Assembly (NCBI RefSeq): GCF_023502395.1
Contig: NZ_JAMFMB010000010.1
Coordinates: 80,664 to 144,663 of the forward strand
DNA: 64,000 bases
Direction of reading: 5' to 3'
DNA from: Ruegeria spongiae
GTDB lineage: Bacteria > Pseudomonadota > Alphaproteobacteria > Rhodobacterales > Rhodobacteraceae
The position numbers and the translations under genes were made by a program. Numbering within the stretch: the first letter of the stretch is position 1; every line of letters starts with the position of its first letter. This document shows, piece by piece, positions 1-9,380 of this stretch. The notes below the pieces were generated by a model that worked only from the letters and a program-made list of their open reading frames with translations, was not told the origin of the DNA and ran no database searches.

Positions 1-595
1 GCGCCACTTCGGGGCCGACATCGGTTGCCTGTGCCTCGGCCGCGCCGGTGATGCCGGTGATCGAGACGTAATAGACAAAACCCGAAGTGTTCTGCAGCAC
101 CCGCGGCAGGCGCTTGTCATCGGTGGTGGGCGTGGCCAGGCGGATGAAGTTCAATCCCGCCTCCTGCGCCGGGATGCACAACTCGTCATCTTCTTCCGGG
201 GGCAGGTCGACGACGATCAGGCCATCGATTCCGGCGGCTTTGGCATCGCTCAGAAACTGGTCGACGCCGCGATTGTAGATCGGGTTGTAATAGCCCATCA
301 GAACGATCGGCGTGGTGTCGTCTGTTTCGCGGAACCGGCGCGCAAGCTCCAGCGTGCGGTCCAGCGTCATGCCTGCGTCCAGCGCCCGCTGACCGGCCAA
401 CTGGATAGTCGGGCCGTCCGCCATCGGGTCGGTGAAGGGCAGACCGAGTTCGATCACGTCCACACCCGCTCCGGGCAGGCCCTTGACCACCTCAAGCGAA
501 GTGTCGAAATCCGGGTCGCCCGCCATGATATAAGAAACGAATGCCTTCTTCCCTTGCGATTTCAGGGCGGCGAACTTGGCGTCGATACGGGTCAT
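1..595 (-). CDS. trpA: Tryptophan synthase alpha subunit (3' end beyond window)
   Basis: Cleaves indole-3-glycerol phosphate to indole and glyceraldehyde 3-phosphate within the cytoplasmic TrpA-TrpB complex, the last step of tryptophan synthesis. About 198 codons are present and the C-terminal quarter runs off the left edge. Both catalytic acids can be seen: the Glu in [11 protein letters not shown] and the Asp in DPMADGP. The ATG (593-595) is preceded by AAGGAAA at normal spacing. The gene 5' to it on the same strand is a lipid A deacylase-like gene, not trpB, so trpA is separated from its usual partner on that side. Identity is secure; only the C-terminus is unseen. Confidence 0.95.
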   Translation of the reverse strand, partial: MTRIDAKFAALKSQGKKAFVSYIMAGDPDFDTSLEVVKGLPGAGVDVIELGLPFTDPMADGPTIQLAGQRALDAGMTLDRTLELARRFRETDDTTPIVLMGYYNPIYNRGVDQFLSDAKAAGIDGLIVVDLPPEEDDELCIPAQEAGLNFIRLATPTTDDKRLPRVLQNTSGFVYYVSITGITGAAEAQATDVGPEVA

Positions 596-674
596 CGGGT
601 TTCCTTACAGTCAGGGTTCGACCTGATGTGCAGAAACTTGTCCCGAAAATCAATCCCGCCGCGTGCCCAATGGC

Positions 675-1163
675 TCAGAAAGAGAAGTGATAGCGGATCA
701 TCGCTTCGTTTACGCCGGGGTTGAAATCCTCGGTGCTGGCGTTGGATTTGTGAGAGACGGACAGCGACAGTTTGTTGCCGTTGTCAAAGGCATAGCCCAC
801 GCCAAACAGGCTGCGGATCTGAAAGTTTCCACCCAGATCGTTGCGGCTTTCGCTTTCAAAATAGGCGCCCGGCATCACGCTGCCCTCCAGAAACCAGCCC
901 TGGCCAAGCCGATAGACACCATAAAGGCCCGCACCGATATGGGTGTCACCGCTTGTATCAATCGACAGCGTGCCGCCCCATCCGGCGCTGAAACGCATCG
1001 CCTCGTGAAAAGGCGAGTGATGATAGTCGAGGGCAAAGAGCGCCTGATCCTTGCCCCTGTTGTTCGAAAAATCGGCGTAACCTGCGCCAACAATCAGGCT
1101 TTGAGCCTGCGCGACGTTTGCCCCTGCGGTGAGCAGGAGAGCTGCAAGAAGAATTCTGATCAT
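675..1163 (-). CDS. PagL-like lipid A 3-O-deacylase (acyloxyacyl hydrolase)
   Basis: A 162-residue outer-membrane beta-barrel protein with a signal peptide (residues 1 to about 22, ending AQAQ). PagL enzymes remove the 3-O-acyl chain of lipid A in the outer membrane. The C-terminal third carries the family signature SVSHKSNAS followed by a Glu in NEAMIRYHF, matching the His-Ser-Glu catalytic arrangement of the family, and the chain ends in aromatic FSF as expected for a barrel. The start is ATG 1161-1163. A good AAGGAG lies about 30 nt upstream, but it is spaced for an out-of-frame ATG at 1185, so the ribosome-binding site is uncertain. Divergent from ychF and 79 nt upstream of trpA. Confidence 0.82.
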   Translation of the reverse strand: MIRILLAALLLTAGANVAQAQSLIVGAGYADFSNNRGKDQALFALDYHHSPFHEAMRFSAGWGGTLSIDTSGDTHIGAGLYGVYRLGQGWFLEGSVMPGAYFESESRNDLGGNFQIRSLFGVGYAFDNGNKLSLSVSHKSNASTEDFNPGVNEAMIRYHFSF

Positions 1164-1283
1164 TGTACCCGTTGAACTTTCCCATTTTTTTAACTCCTTA
1201 AATATTGAGTGCCCCGGGGTAAGTACAGTGACGAGGACGTGACCGATGCGCTTGTCGCCTTGCAGTGTTGCAAATGCGCCCGC

Positions 1284-1312
1284 TTGCGCATTCCCCTCAA
1301 GCTGCCTAGAAG
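1284..1312 (+). promoter_or_regulatory. Candidate ychF promoter
   Basis: TTGCGC (1284-1289), a 17-nt spacer and TAGAAG (1307-1312) lie 29 nt before the ychF start. Two other genes in this window have nearly the same arrangement (62296-62324 and 50249-50277). Seen by eye only; no transcription start is known. Confidence 0.45.
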
Positions 1313-1340
1313 CAGCCGCGACTGACATCAGGAGACTGTC

Positions 1341-2438
1341 ATGGGCTTTAAAATGGGAATCGTGGGTCTGCCCAATGTGGGCAAGTCGACCCTGTTCAAT
1401 GCGCTGACCCGAACCGCGGCGGCGCAGGCGGCGAATTTTCCGTTTTGCACGATTGAGCCCAACGTGGGTGAAGTCGGGGTTCCCGACGACAGGTTGGACA
1501 AGCTGGCCGCGATCGCCAGTTCCAAACAGATCATCCCGACGCGTATGACTTTTGTGGACATTGCCGGTCTGGTCAAAGGCGCCTCGAAAGGTGAGGGGCT
1601 GGGTAACCAGTTTCTGGCCAACATTCGCGAAACCGATGCCATCGCCCATGTGCTGCGCTGTTTCGAGGATGGCGATGTGACCCATGTGGATGGCCGCGTC
1701 GATCCGGTGGCCGATGCCGAGACCATCGAGACCGAGCTGATGCTGGCCGATCTGGAAAGCATCGAGAAGCGCCGCGCCAACCTTGTCCGCAAGCTCAAGG
1801 GCAATGACAAGGAAGCCCAGCAGCAGGAGCGGCTGCTGGCCGCCGCGCAGGACATGCTGGAGAATGGCAAGCCCGCGCGTCTGGTTGAGGTGGATGCCGA
1901 AGACGCCCGCGCCTGGAAGCTGCTGCAGCTTTTGACCACCAAGCCGGTGCTTTATGTCTGCAACGTGGGTGAGGCCGAGGCGGCAGAAGGTAACGAGCAC
2001 GCTGCCAAGGTTGCCGCCATGGCCGCCGCTCAGGGCAATGCCCATGTGATCATCTCGGCCCAGATCGAGGAAGAGATCAGCCAACTCGACGAAGACGAGG
2101 CGGCAATGTTCCTTGAGGAGATGGGCCTGTCCGAGGCCGGGCTCGATCGGTTGATCAAGGCGGGCTATGAACTGCTGCATCTGGAAACCTATTTTACCGT
2201 CGGCCCGAAAGAGGCGCGTGCCTGGACCATCCGCACCGGCACCGCCGCGCCGCAGGCGGCGGGCGTCATTCATGGCGATTTCGAGAAGGGGTTCATCCGC
2301 GCCGAGACCATTGCTTATGACGACTTCATCGCTTGCAATGGTGAACAGGGGGCCAAGGAAGCGGGCAAGATGCGGGCCGAGGGCAAGGGCTATGTCGTCA
2401 AGGATGGCGACGTGCTGCATTTCCTGTTCAACACGTGA
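1341..2438 (+). CDS. ychF: Redox-regulated ATPase/GTPase YchF (Obg-like ATPase 1 family)
   Basis: A 365-residue P-loop protein of the Obg/OLA1 family. These proteins associate with ribosomes, prefer ATP and act in translation and oxidative-stress control. Visible motifs are G1 GLPNVGKST near the N-terminus and the switch region [16 protein letters not shown]; the C-terminal TGS-like domain carries the family ending [16 protein letters not shown]. Length is typical. The ATG at 1341 follows AGGAGA (1330-1335). The first codons (GFKMGIVG) match the family N-terminus. It stands alone, divergent from the PagL-like gene and followed by a short GC hairpin with a T run. Confidence 0.96.
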   Translation: MGFKMGIVGLPNVGKSTLFNALTRTAAAQAANFPFCTIEPNVGEVGVPDDRLDKLAAIASSKQIIPTRMTFVDIAGLVKGASKGEGLGNQFLANIRETDAIAHVLRCFEDGDVTHVDGRVDPVADAETIETELMLADLESIEKRRANLVRKLKGNDKEAQQQERLLAAAQDMLENGKPARLVEVDAEDARAWKLLQLLTTKPVLYVCNVGEAEAAEGNEHAAKVAAMAAAQGNAHVIISAQIEEEISQLDEDEAAMFLEEMGLSEAGLDRLIKAGYELLHLETYFTVGPKEARAWTIRTGTAAPQAAGVIHGDFEKGFIRAETIAYDDFIACNGEQGAKEAGKMRAEGKGYVVKDGDVLHFLFNT

Positions 2439-2447
2439 TCCCAATGT

Positions 2448-2468
2448 GCGCCTGCGGCGCGCTTTTTT
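2448..2468 (+). terminator. Candidate rho-independent terminator after ychF
   Basis: A 5-bp stem GCGCC-TGC-GGCGC (2448-2460) is followed by GCTTTTTTG, 10 nt after the ychF stop. The stem is short but GC-only and the T run is clear. Confidence 0.55.
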
Positions 2469-2598
2469 GATTGCGTTCAGGCCACGCAGGCCCCGGGGCT
2501 GTGCCCCGGACCCCGGATGACCTGTTGCGAGAAGTCATTGCAGGGTCTGCGGGAGGTGTCATTATGGTGAGGCTCGTTGACATTGCCCGGATGCAATT

Positions 2599-3480
2599 TT
2601 GATTGATCTCAAAGATCTGCAGTTACTGACCGCCTTGGCGCGGCACAAGCATTTCGCCAAGGCCGCCGAGGCCTGCGGGATCTCTCAACCGGCGTTTTCG
2701 ATGCGCATCCGCGGGCTGGAGGGTCGGCTTGGGGTCTCTATCGTGCGTCGGGCCAACCGGTTTCAGGGCTTGACCGAAGAGGGCGAGATGATCGTGCGCC
2801 GCGCCCGCCGTATCCTAGATGATACCAAGGCGCTGGAGCAGGAGGTTCAGGCCGCGCGCGGTGAGATCACCGGCACGCTGATCCTGGGCGTTGTCCCGAC
2901 CGCGCTGGCCTTTACCGGCCAGCTCACCCGCCGCCTGCACGAGGCGCATCCCCGGATCGTCACCCGGATCGAAGCGATGTCAGCCACCGCGATCCAGCAC
3001 AAGCTGGATGATGGCTTGATCGATGGGGGGGTGACCTATGGCGACAGCATCGGCACGGATTTGCGCATCGTGCAGCCGCTCTACGAGGAAACCTATGTGC
3101 TGCTGGCACCTGTGCATATGAGTGATGAGACGGGACCTTTGCCCTGGGCGCGGGTGGCGGAATATCCGTTGTCGCTGCTGGAACCGCAAATGCAGAACCG
3201 CCGCATTCTGAACCATATATTTGCCGAGCAGGGTCTGCATCCGCAGGTGGTTGCGGAAACCAGCGGCTTCACGGCATCGCTTGTGATGGCGCGCGAAGGG
3301 TTGGCGGCAACCGTTTTACCGGCAATCCTGGTGGCCTCGCTGGGCGCGCTTGAGGGCACAATCGTGCGCCCGCTGACCGATCCCGATGTCAGCAAACCGA
3401 TTTGCCTGGCGACGCTGGAGCGTGACCCCGATCTGCCAACAATTGCGGCTCTGCGGGTCGTGGTTGCCTCTTTGTCATGA
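2599..3480 (+). CDS. LysR-family regulator upstream of formate dehydrogenase (FdsR-like)
   Basis: A 293-residue LysR-type transcriptional regulator. The N-terminal winged helix-turn-helix (residues about 1-60, with FAKAAEACGISQPAFSMRI) is followed by the linker helix and an effector-binding domain. It lies 85 nt upstream of, and in the same orientation as, the fds operon. This suggests it controls formate oxidation as FdsR does elsewhere, which is inference from context. The start is TTG 2599, the only candidate after an in-frame stop at 2578; there is no clear Shine-Dalgarno, and the N-terminus aligns with the family there. Unlike many LysR genes it is not divergent from its presumed target. 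Confidence 0.9.
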   Translation: MIDLKDLQLLTALARHKHFAKAAEACGISQPAFSMRIRGLEGRLGVSIVRRANRFQGLTEEGEMIVRRARRILDDTKALEQEVQAARGEITGTLILGVVPTALAFTGQLTRRLHEAHPRIVTRIEAMSATAIQHKLDDGLIDGGVTYGDSIGTDLRIVQPLYEETYVLLAPVHMSDETGPLPWARVAEYPLSLLEPQMQNRRILNHIFAEQGLHPQVVAETSGFTASLVMAREGLAATVLPAILVASLGALEGTIVRPLTDPDVSKPICLATLERDPDLPTIAALRVVVASLS

Positions 3481-3565
3481 TAATCTGTCGTGATCGTACC
3501 ATTCAATTTTGAGATTTGACGATATATCCTGCTGATGAGAGACCGAGCCTCAATTGGAGGGCATT

Positions 3566-5269
3566 ATGGCACCATTGGATACCAAGCCATCAGGCGACAA
3601 AAAAGGCGTCTGGAAGTCAGGTAAAGGCAAGGGGCGGCGCACGCCCAAGGGCCGGCAGTTTACTGATGAGGCGCTGGACGAGGTGCAGCGTCTGCTGGGC
3701 GACCGCCCGCGCCGCCGGGATCTGTTGATCGAGTTTCTGCACCTGATCCAGGATGCGCATGGGCATCTGTCCGCCGACCATCTCAGCGCGCTGGCCGCCG
3801 AGATGCGGGTGGGCCAGGCCGAGGTCTACGAGACCGCGACGTTCTACGCTCATTTCGATGTGGTGAAAGAAGATGAGGTGCCACCGCCGGTGCTGACCAT
3901 CCGGGTCTGCGATTCGCTTTCCTGCGAGATGGCCGGGGCGCAGCAGTTGAAGGCGGCACTGGAGGATGGGCTTGATCCGGGTCAGGTTCGTGTGCTGCGC
4001 GCGCCCTGCATGGGGCGCTGCGATACCGCGCCGGTGCTGGAGATCGGCCACAATCACATCGATCATGCCACGCCGGAAAAGGTGCAGGCGGCCATCGCCG
4101 CAGACGATACCCATGCGCATGTGCCGGACTATGAGGCCTTCGACGGCTATGTCGAGGCGGGCGGCTATGCAGCGCTGAAATCCCTGCGCGCATCGGGAGA
4201 CTGGGAGCAGGTGCAGGAACAGGTGCTGGCCTCGGGGTTGCGCGGTCTGGGCGGGGCAGGCTTCCCCTCGGGCAAGAAGTGGGGCTTTGTGCGCGCCAAT
4301 GACGGCCCGCGCTATCTGGCCGTGAACGGCGATGAGGGCGAGCCGGGCACCTTCAAGGACCGCTATTACCTTGAACGCACGCCGCATCTGTTCCTTGAGG
4401 GGATGCTGATCGCCGCATGGGCGGTCGAGGCGCAGACCTGTTTCATCTACATGCGCGACGAATACCCGGCGGTGCTGGAAATTCTGCGGCGCGAGGTTGC
4501 TGCGCTGGAAGCGGCGGGCATCGTGGCACCCGGCTATATCGACCTGCGGCGCGGGGCCGGGGCCTATATCTGCGGTGAGGAATCCGCCATGATCGAATCG
4601 ATCGAAGGCAAACGCGGCATGCCGCGCCATCGCCCGCCTTTTGTGGCGCAGGTGGGTGTCTTCGGGCAGCCGACACTGGTGCACAACGTCGAGACGCTGC
4701 ATTGGGTCGCCAAGATTTGCCGCGAGGGGCCGGAGTGCCTGAATTCTACCGAAAAGAACGGCCGTAAGGGGCTGCGCAGCTATTCGGTCTCGGGCCGGGT
4801 CGCCGCGCCGGGTGTCTACCTGTTGCCTGCGGGCTCGACCATTCTGGACGTGATCGGGGCCGCTGGCGGCATGGCGGATGGCCACACCTTCAAGGCTTAT
4901 CAACCGGGCGGGCCGTCTTCGGGGTTGCTGCCTGCGTCGATGGATGACATTCCGCTCGATTTCGACACGTTGCAGCCGCATGGCACCTTTATCGGCTCGG
5001 CGGCGGTTGTGGTTCTGTCCGATCAGGATACCGCCCGCGATGCGGCACTGAACATGCTGCGGTTTTTCGAGGATGAAAGCTGTGGCCAGTGCACCCCCTG
5101 CCGGGCGGGCTGCGAAAAGGCGGTGAAGCTGATGCAGGCCGAGAGCTGGGATACCGATCTGTTGAACGATCTGTGTGACGTGATGGCGGATGCCTCGATC
5201 TGTGGTCTGGGGCAGGCGGCCCCGAACCCGATCCGGCTGGTCATGAAACATTTTGCAGACGAAATCTGA
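3566..5269 (+). CDS. fdsGB: NAD-dependent formate dehydrogenase, fused gamma-beta subunit (FdsG-FdsB)
   Basis: Carries electrons from the molybdenum subunit FdsA to NAD+ in the cytoplasmic formate dehydrogenase. This 567-residue chain joins two proteins that are separate in the best-studied fds operons. Residues about 40-165 are FdsG/NuoE-like, with [2Fe-2S] ligands CDSLSC (C115, C120) and CMGRC (C148, C152). Residues about 185 to the end are FdsB/NuoF-like: GLGGAGFPSGKKWGF and NGDEGEPGTFKDR (FMN), GAYICGEESAMI (NADH) and CGQCTPCRAGC ([4Fe-4S]). ATG 3566 follows GGAGG (3556-3560); a TTG at 3554 overlaps that site and is not used. fdsA follows after 17 nt. Confidence 0.93.
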   Translation: MAPLDTKPSGDKKGVWKSGKGKGRRTPKGRQFTDEALDEVQRLLGDRPRRRDLLIEFLHLIQDAHGHLSADHLSALAAEMRVGQAEVYETATFYAHFDVVKEDEVPPPVLTIRVCDSLSCEMAGAQQLKAALEDGLDPGQVRVLRAPCMGRCDTAPVLEIGHNHIDHATPEKVQAAIAADDTHAHVPDYEAFDGYVEAGGYAALKSLRASGDWEQVQEQVLASGLRGLGGAGFPSGKKWGFVRANDGPRYLAVNGDEGEPGTFKDRYYLERTPHLFLEGMLIAAWAVEAQTCFIYMRDEYPAVLEILRREVAALEAAGIVAPGYIDLRRGAGAYICGEESAMIESIEGKRGMPRHRPPFVAQVGVFGQPTLVHNVETLHWVAKICREGPECLNSTEKNGRKGLRSYSVSGRVAAPGVYLLPAGSTILDVIGAAGGMADGHTFKAYQPGGPSSGLLPASMDDIPLDFDTLQPHGTFIGSAAVVVLSDQDTARDAALNMLRFFEDESCGQCTPCRAGCEKAVKLMQAESWDTDLLNDLCDVMADASICGLGQAAPNPIRLVMKHFADEI

Positions 5270-5286
5270 AGGACAGGGAGCGAGCC

Positions 5287-8064
5287 ATGCTTGACGCAAG
5301 CGAAACAAAAACCGTGACCTTCAGCCTCAATGGCGAGGATGTCACCGTGCCCGAGGGCTGGACCATCTGGGAGGCCGCCAATGGCCAAGGTCTGGTGATC
5401 CCGCATCTGTGCCACAAGCCCGCGCCCGGCTATCGCCCGGACGGCAATTGCCGTGCCTGCATGGTCGAGGTGCAAGGCGAGCGCACGCTGGTGGCCTCCT
5501 GCATCCGTCCGGCGTCGGACGGATTGGTGGTCACGACCGACAGCGCGCGCGCCGAGAAATCTCGCGCCATGGTGATGGAACTGCTGGTGGCAGATCAGCC
5601 CGAGGTTGCCCATGATGCCTCATCCCATTTCTGGGACATGGCGGCGATGAACGGGGTTGATGACAGCCGCTTTCCGGCCAAGGAGCCCGAGGCGATCCCG
5701 CTGCTGGATGCCAGCCATGTGGCGATGCGGGTCAATCTGGATGCCTGCATCAGCTGCAATCTCTGCGTCCGCGCCTGCCGCGAGGTGCAGGTCAATGACG
5801 TGATCGGCATGGCCGGACGCGGCGCGACGTCCGAGATCGTGTTCGACCAAAACGACCCGATGGGCGCGTCTTCTTGTGTGGCCTGCGGCGAATGCGTGCA
5901 GGCCTGCCCGACCGGCGCGTTGATGCCTGCAACGGTTCTGGATGAGGATCAGGCGGGGGACAGCAAGGATTACGACCGCGAGGTCAAGTCGATCTGCCCG
6001 TTCTGCGGGGTGGGCTGTCAGCTCAGCTACAAGATCAAGGATAACAGGATCAAATATGTCGACGGGATCAACGGCCCGGCCAATGAGAACCGCCTTTGCG
6101 TCAAGGGCCGCTTCGGGTTCGACTATATCAGCCACCCGCATCGTCTGACCAAGCCGCTGATCCGCAAGGAGGGCATGCCCAAGGGGCTGAACGTGGACCC
6201 GGCGGATGTGCACACCCACTTCCGCGAGGCAACCTGGGACGAGGCGCTGGATGCCGCCGCCAAGGGGCTCTCGGACCTGCGCGCCGAAAAGGGCACGAAT
6301 GTTGCAGGCTTCGGCTCGGCCAAATGTTCCAACGAAGAGGCCTATCTGTTCCAGAAAATGATCCGGCAGGGCTTTGGCCATAACAACGTGGATCACTGCA
6401 CGCGGCTTTGCCATGCCTCTTCGGTCTCGGCGCTCTTGGAAAATGTGGGCTCGGGCGCGGTGACGGCGACCTTCAACGAGATCGAGAATGCCGACGCCGC
6501 CATCGTCATCGGCTGCAACCCGATCGAGAACCATCCCGTCGCGGCCACCTATTTCAAACAGTTCACCAAGCGCGGCGGCAAGCTGATCGTTTGCGATCCG
6601 CGCGGTGTCGGCATGGGCAAGTTTGCCACCCACCGGCTGCTGTTCAAGCCGGGCGCGGATGTGTCGATGCTGAATGCGATGATGAATGTGATCGTCGAAG
6701 AGGGGCTTTGCGACCGGCAATATATCGAAGGCTACACCGAGAACTGGGATGAGATGAAAGCCCATCTTGCCGATTACACGCCCGAGAAGATGGCACCGAT
6801 CTGCGGCATCGAACCGGATGCGCTGCGCGCTGCGGCGCGCGATTTCGCCACCGCACGAGCAGGCATGATCTTCTGGGGGATGGGTATCAGCCAGCATATC
6901 CACGGCACGGATAATTCACGCTGCCTGATCTCGCTGGCGCTGATGTGCGGTCATGTGGGCCGCCCCGGCACCGGGCTGCACCCCTTGCGGGGGCAGAACA
7001 ACGTGCAGGGAGCCTCGGATGCCGGGCTGATCCCGATGTTTCTGCCAGATTACCAGTCGGTCACCGATGACGGCGTGCGCTCGGCCTTTACCGATGTGTG
7101 GAACAGCGGCGATTTCTCGAACGAGAAGGGCCTGACCGTGGTTGAGATCATGGATGCGATCCATGCGGGTGACATCAAGGGCATGTATATCCTGGGCGAA
7201 AACCCGGCCATGTCGGACCCGGATGTGGATCACGCGCGCGCCGCGCTGGCCAAGCTGGATCATCTGGTGGTGCAGGATATCTTCCTGACCGAGACGGCGA
7301 ATTATGCTGATGTGATCCTGCCCGCCAGCGCCTGGGCCGAAAAGACCGGAACTGTCACCAACACCAACCGACAGGTGCAGATGGGACGCCCTGCCGTGAC
7401 TCCTCCGGGGGAGGCGAAAGAGGATTGGTGGATCGAGGTGGAACTGGCGAAGCGGCTGGGTCTGAACTGGACTTACAGCCATCCCAGCGAGGTGTTTGCC
7501 GAGATGAAGCTCAACATGAGCTCGCTCGACAACATCACCTGGGAACGACTGGAGGGCGAGGCGGTGACCTACCCGTCGCTCAGCCCGGAAGATCCCGGTC
7601 AGGCGATCGTGTTTGGCGACGGCTTTCCCCGGCCCAACAGGCGCGCCCGCTTCACGCCTGCCAAGATCATCGAACCCGATGAGCGTCCCGATGCCGAATA
7701 TCCGTTTGTCCTGATCACCGGACGGCAACTGGAGCATTGGCATACCGGGTCAATGACCCGCCGGTCGCATGTGCTGGACGCGGTCGAGCCCGAAGCAAAC
7801 TGTTCGATGAACCCCAGGACCCTGCGCCGCATGGGGGTTGCGCCCGGCGAGATGGTCCGCCTCACCACCCGTCGCGGCTCGGTCGAGGTCATGGCCCGCG
7901 CCGACCGCGCCATTGCCGAGGACAACGTGTTCCTGCCCTTCGCCTATGTCGAGGCGGCGGCGAACATCCTGACCAACAGCGCGCTCGATCCTTACGGCAA
8001 GATACCCGAGTTCAAATATTCGGCGGTGCGCATCGAAGCGGCAACTGCGGTGGCCGCCGAATAA
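5287..8064 (+). CDS. fdsA: NAD-dependent formate dehydrogenase, alpha (molybdenum) subunit
   Basis: Oxidises formate to CO2 at a bis-molybdopterin guanine dinucleotide centre. It has 925 residues. From the N-terminus: a [2Fe-2S] domain (CHKPAPGYRPDGNC, CMVEVQ), two [4Fe-4S] ferredoxin motifs (CISCNLCVRAC, CVACGECVQACP), the CPFCGVGC cluster site near residue 237, then the molybdopterin oxidoreductase domain and a C-terminal dinucleotide-binding domain (ITGRQLEHWHTGSMTRRS). The likely Mo ligand is the Cys in RLCHASS (about residue 374), so this is a cysteine rather than a selenocysteine enzyme. AGGGAG precedes the ATG. No fdsC or fdsD follows; a terminator comes next. Confidence 0.96.
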   Translation: MLDASETKTVTFSLNGEDVTVPEGWTIWEAANGQGLVIPHLCHKPAPGYRPDGNCRACMVEVQGERTLVASCIRPASDGLVVTTDSARAEKSRAMVMELLVADQPEVAHDASSHFWDMAAMNGVDDSRFPAKEPEAIPLLDASHVAMRVNLDACISCNLCVRACREVQVNDVIGMAGRGATSEIVFDQNDPMGASSCVACGECVQACPTGALMPATVLDEDQAGDSKDYDREVKSICPFCGVGCQLSYKIKDNRIKYVDGINGPANENRLCVKGRFGFDYISHPHRLTKPLIRKEGMPKGLNVDPADVHTHFREATWDEALDAAAKGLSDLRAEKGTNVAGFGSAKCSNEEAYLFQKMIRQGFGHNNVDHCTRLCHASSVSALLENVGSGAVTATFNEIENADAAIVIGCNPIENHPVAATYFKQFTKRGGKLIVCDPRGVGMGKFATHRLLFKPGADVSMLNAMMNVIVEEGLCDRQYIEGYTENWDEMKAHLADYTPEKMAPICGIEPDALRAAARDFATARAGMIFWGMGISQHIHGTDNSRCLISLALMCGHVGRPGTGLHPLRGQNNVQGASDAGLIPMFLPDYQSVTDDGVRSAFTDVWNSGDFSNEKGLTVVEIMDAIHAGDIKGMYILGENPAMSDPDVDHARAALAKLDHLVVQDIFLTETANYADVILPASAWAEKTGTVTNTNRQVQMGRPAVTPPGEAKEDWWIEVELAKRLGLNWTYSHPSEVFAEMKLNMSSLDNITWERLEGEAVTYPSLSPEDPGQAIVFGDGFPRPNRRARFTPAKIIEPDERPDAEYPFVLITGRQLEHWHTGSMTRRSHVLDAVEPEANCSMNPRTLRRMGVAPGEMVRLTTRRGSVEVMARADRAIAEDNVFLPFAYVEAAANILTNSALDPYGKIPEFKYSAVRIEAATAVAAE

Positions 8065-8080
8065 GGGGCAGCCACAGACA

Positions 8081-8104
8081 AGGCGGCCATCCGGGCCGCC
8101 TTTT
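8081..8104 (+). terminator. Strong terminator between fdsA and the TetR gene
   Basis: GGCGGCC (8083-8089), a 4-nt loop, then GGCCGCC (8094-8100) and TTTT. It ends the fds operon; on the opposite strand it can also serve the convergent TetR gene, whose stop codon adjoins it. Confidence 0.8.
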
Positions 8105-8724
8105 CAATCGTTGAGATGGCGCGCCATGAAGCGTCCCACATCGCTCTGACTGGGGCGCTGGCCGGTGAAGACCTCGACGAAATCGGGCATCCGGGCGACA
8201 TGTTTCCAGCGGGTTTCCTGCACCTGCATCGAGAGATGGCCGATCTGGGTGTAGATCACCGTCATCGCGCGCACCTCGGCCTCGGTCTCGGAATAGCCGA
8301 AATGGGTGAACATGGCCTCGATCGCCTGCCTGCGCCGGTCGTCGGCGGCATCGACGCGGGTCTGCAGGCCGGGATCGGTGCGCGCCCAGTTGCGGATCGC
8401 CAGATCCATGCGCGAATCGAACAGGTTCTCATCCAACCAGCAGTCGAAAATGTTGAAGATCGCTTCGCAGATCGTCTCGGCATAGGCCTCGGTGCGGGCG
8501 ACCAGATTGCCGGTATTGCGCGCCTCCCACCGGGCGATCAGCGTATCCAGAAGGGCGGCGCGATCCTTGAAATGCCAATAGAAGCCGGTGCGAGACAGGC
8601 CCAGCCGGTTGGCCAGCGGCATGATCTTGACGGCATCGACGCCGGCCTCGCAGAGAATCTCGGTCGCGGCGTCCAGCCACAGATCAGCGGAGCCGCGCTG
8701 GCGGGTATCGGGGGCACTTGTCAT
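8104..8724 (-). CDS. TetR-family transcriptional regulator
   Basis: A 206-residue TetR-type repressor. The N-terminal three-helix DNA-binding domain covers residues about 10-60, with the recognition segment LGLSRTGFYWHFKDR; the rest is the helical ligand-binding and dimer domain. The start ATG (8722-8724) was chosen over a longer reading frame because it places the HTH at the usual distance from the N-terminus. It diverges from the thioesterase gene at 8856, its most likely target (inference). The ligand is unknown. No convincing long palindrome was found in the 131-nt shared spacer. Confidence 0.9.
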   Translation of the reverse strand: MTSAPDTRQRGSADLWLDAATEILCEAGVDAVKIMPLANRLGLSRTGFYWHFKDRAALLDTLIARWEARNTGNLVARTEAYAETICEAIFNIFDCWLDENLFDSRMDLAIRNWARTDPGLQTRVDAADDRRRQAIEAMFTHFGYSETEAEVRAMTVIYTQIGHLSMQVQETRWKHVARMPDFVEVFTGQRPSQSDVGRFMARHLND

Positions 8725-8855
8725 GACAGTCCGATAGCATTGCCATATGCGGGCGACAATCAATTCGCGGTGCATGGGCACGGCTTTGCTGGTGCTTCCT
8801 TTGTGCCGCAATGCGAGGCAGGATGGGGCAGCTCAGGCAACAGGGAGTTCGGGTC

Positions 8856-9380
8856 ATGTCACAGGAAACGCAGCCGAAATCCGGCCATGATGGCCCTTAT
8901 CCAGCGCCCGTCATCGTGGGCGGGCTGACGGTAGACTCCGGCTGGATCGACTATAACGGGCATATGAATGTCGGCTATTACGGCGTCGCCTTCGACCAGG
9001 CGCTTGAGGCGATGCTGGACGATCATCTGGGGCTGGGTGAGACCTATGTCCGCACTGCTGGGCACGGTCCCTATATCCTGCAATCGCATCTGCATTTCAC
9101 CCGCGAGCTGCTGGAGGGCGCAGGATACGCCATCCACTACTGGCTGGTCGATACCGACGCCAAACGGCTGCATTATTATGCGGAAATGTTTGCCGAAGAG
9201 GACGGCGCGCTTTGCGCAACGCAAGAGGTTCTGGTCCTCAATGTCAGCCAGACTACCGGCCGCTCGGCCCCGTTTCCCGGTTGGGCGCAGGCGCGGCTTG
9301 CGCGAATGGCGGCAGAACACGAGAATCCGGACCTCGCGGCGCGCCTCGGCGCGCCGCTTGGTATCCGCAGAAACTCGTAA
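8856..9380 (+). CDS. Thioesterase of the 4-hydroxybenzoyl-CoA thioesterase (hot-dog) family
   Basis: A 174-residue hot-dog-fold thioesterase that should hydrolyse an acyl-CoA. The active-site segment WIDYNGHMNVGYYGVAFD holds the catalytic Asp and the conserved HMN of the family, and the strand LVLNVSQTTGRSAPFP closes the fold. ATG 8856 follows AGGGAG (8842-8847); an upstream ATG at 8811 lacks this. Similar stand-alone proteins and fused domains act on betainyl-CoA or carnitine-derived thioesters in Rhodobacterales and pseudomonads, so carnitine or fatty-acid breakdown is possible, but the substrate cannot be read from sequence. Divergent from the TetR gene. Confidence 0.85.
   Translation: MSQETQPKSGHDGPYPAPVIVGGLTVDSGWIDYNGHMNVGYYGVAFDQALEAMLDDHLGLGETYVRTAGHGPYILQSHLHFTRELLEGAGYAIHYWLVDTDAKRLHYYAEMFAEEDGALCATQEVLVLNVSQTTGRSAPFPGWAQARLARMAAEHENPDLAARLGAPLGIRRNS

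Noticed and set aside
2577..2605. TTGACA-N17-TGATTG promoter in front of the LysR gene
   Set aside because: The start point would fall inside the coding region and leave no leader; the -10 box is poor.
3617..5308. 563-codon minus-strand frame across fdsGB
   Set aside because: Antisense shadow of a gene with intact Fe-S and FMN motifs; no motif in the antisense translation.
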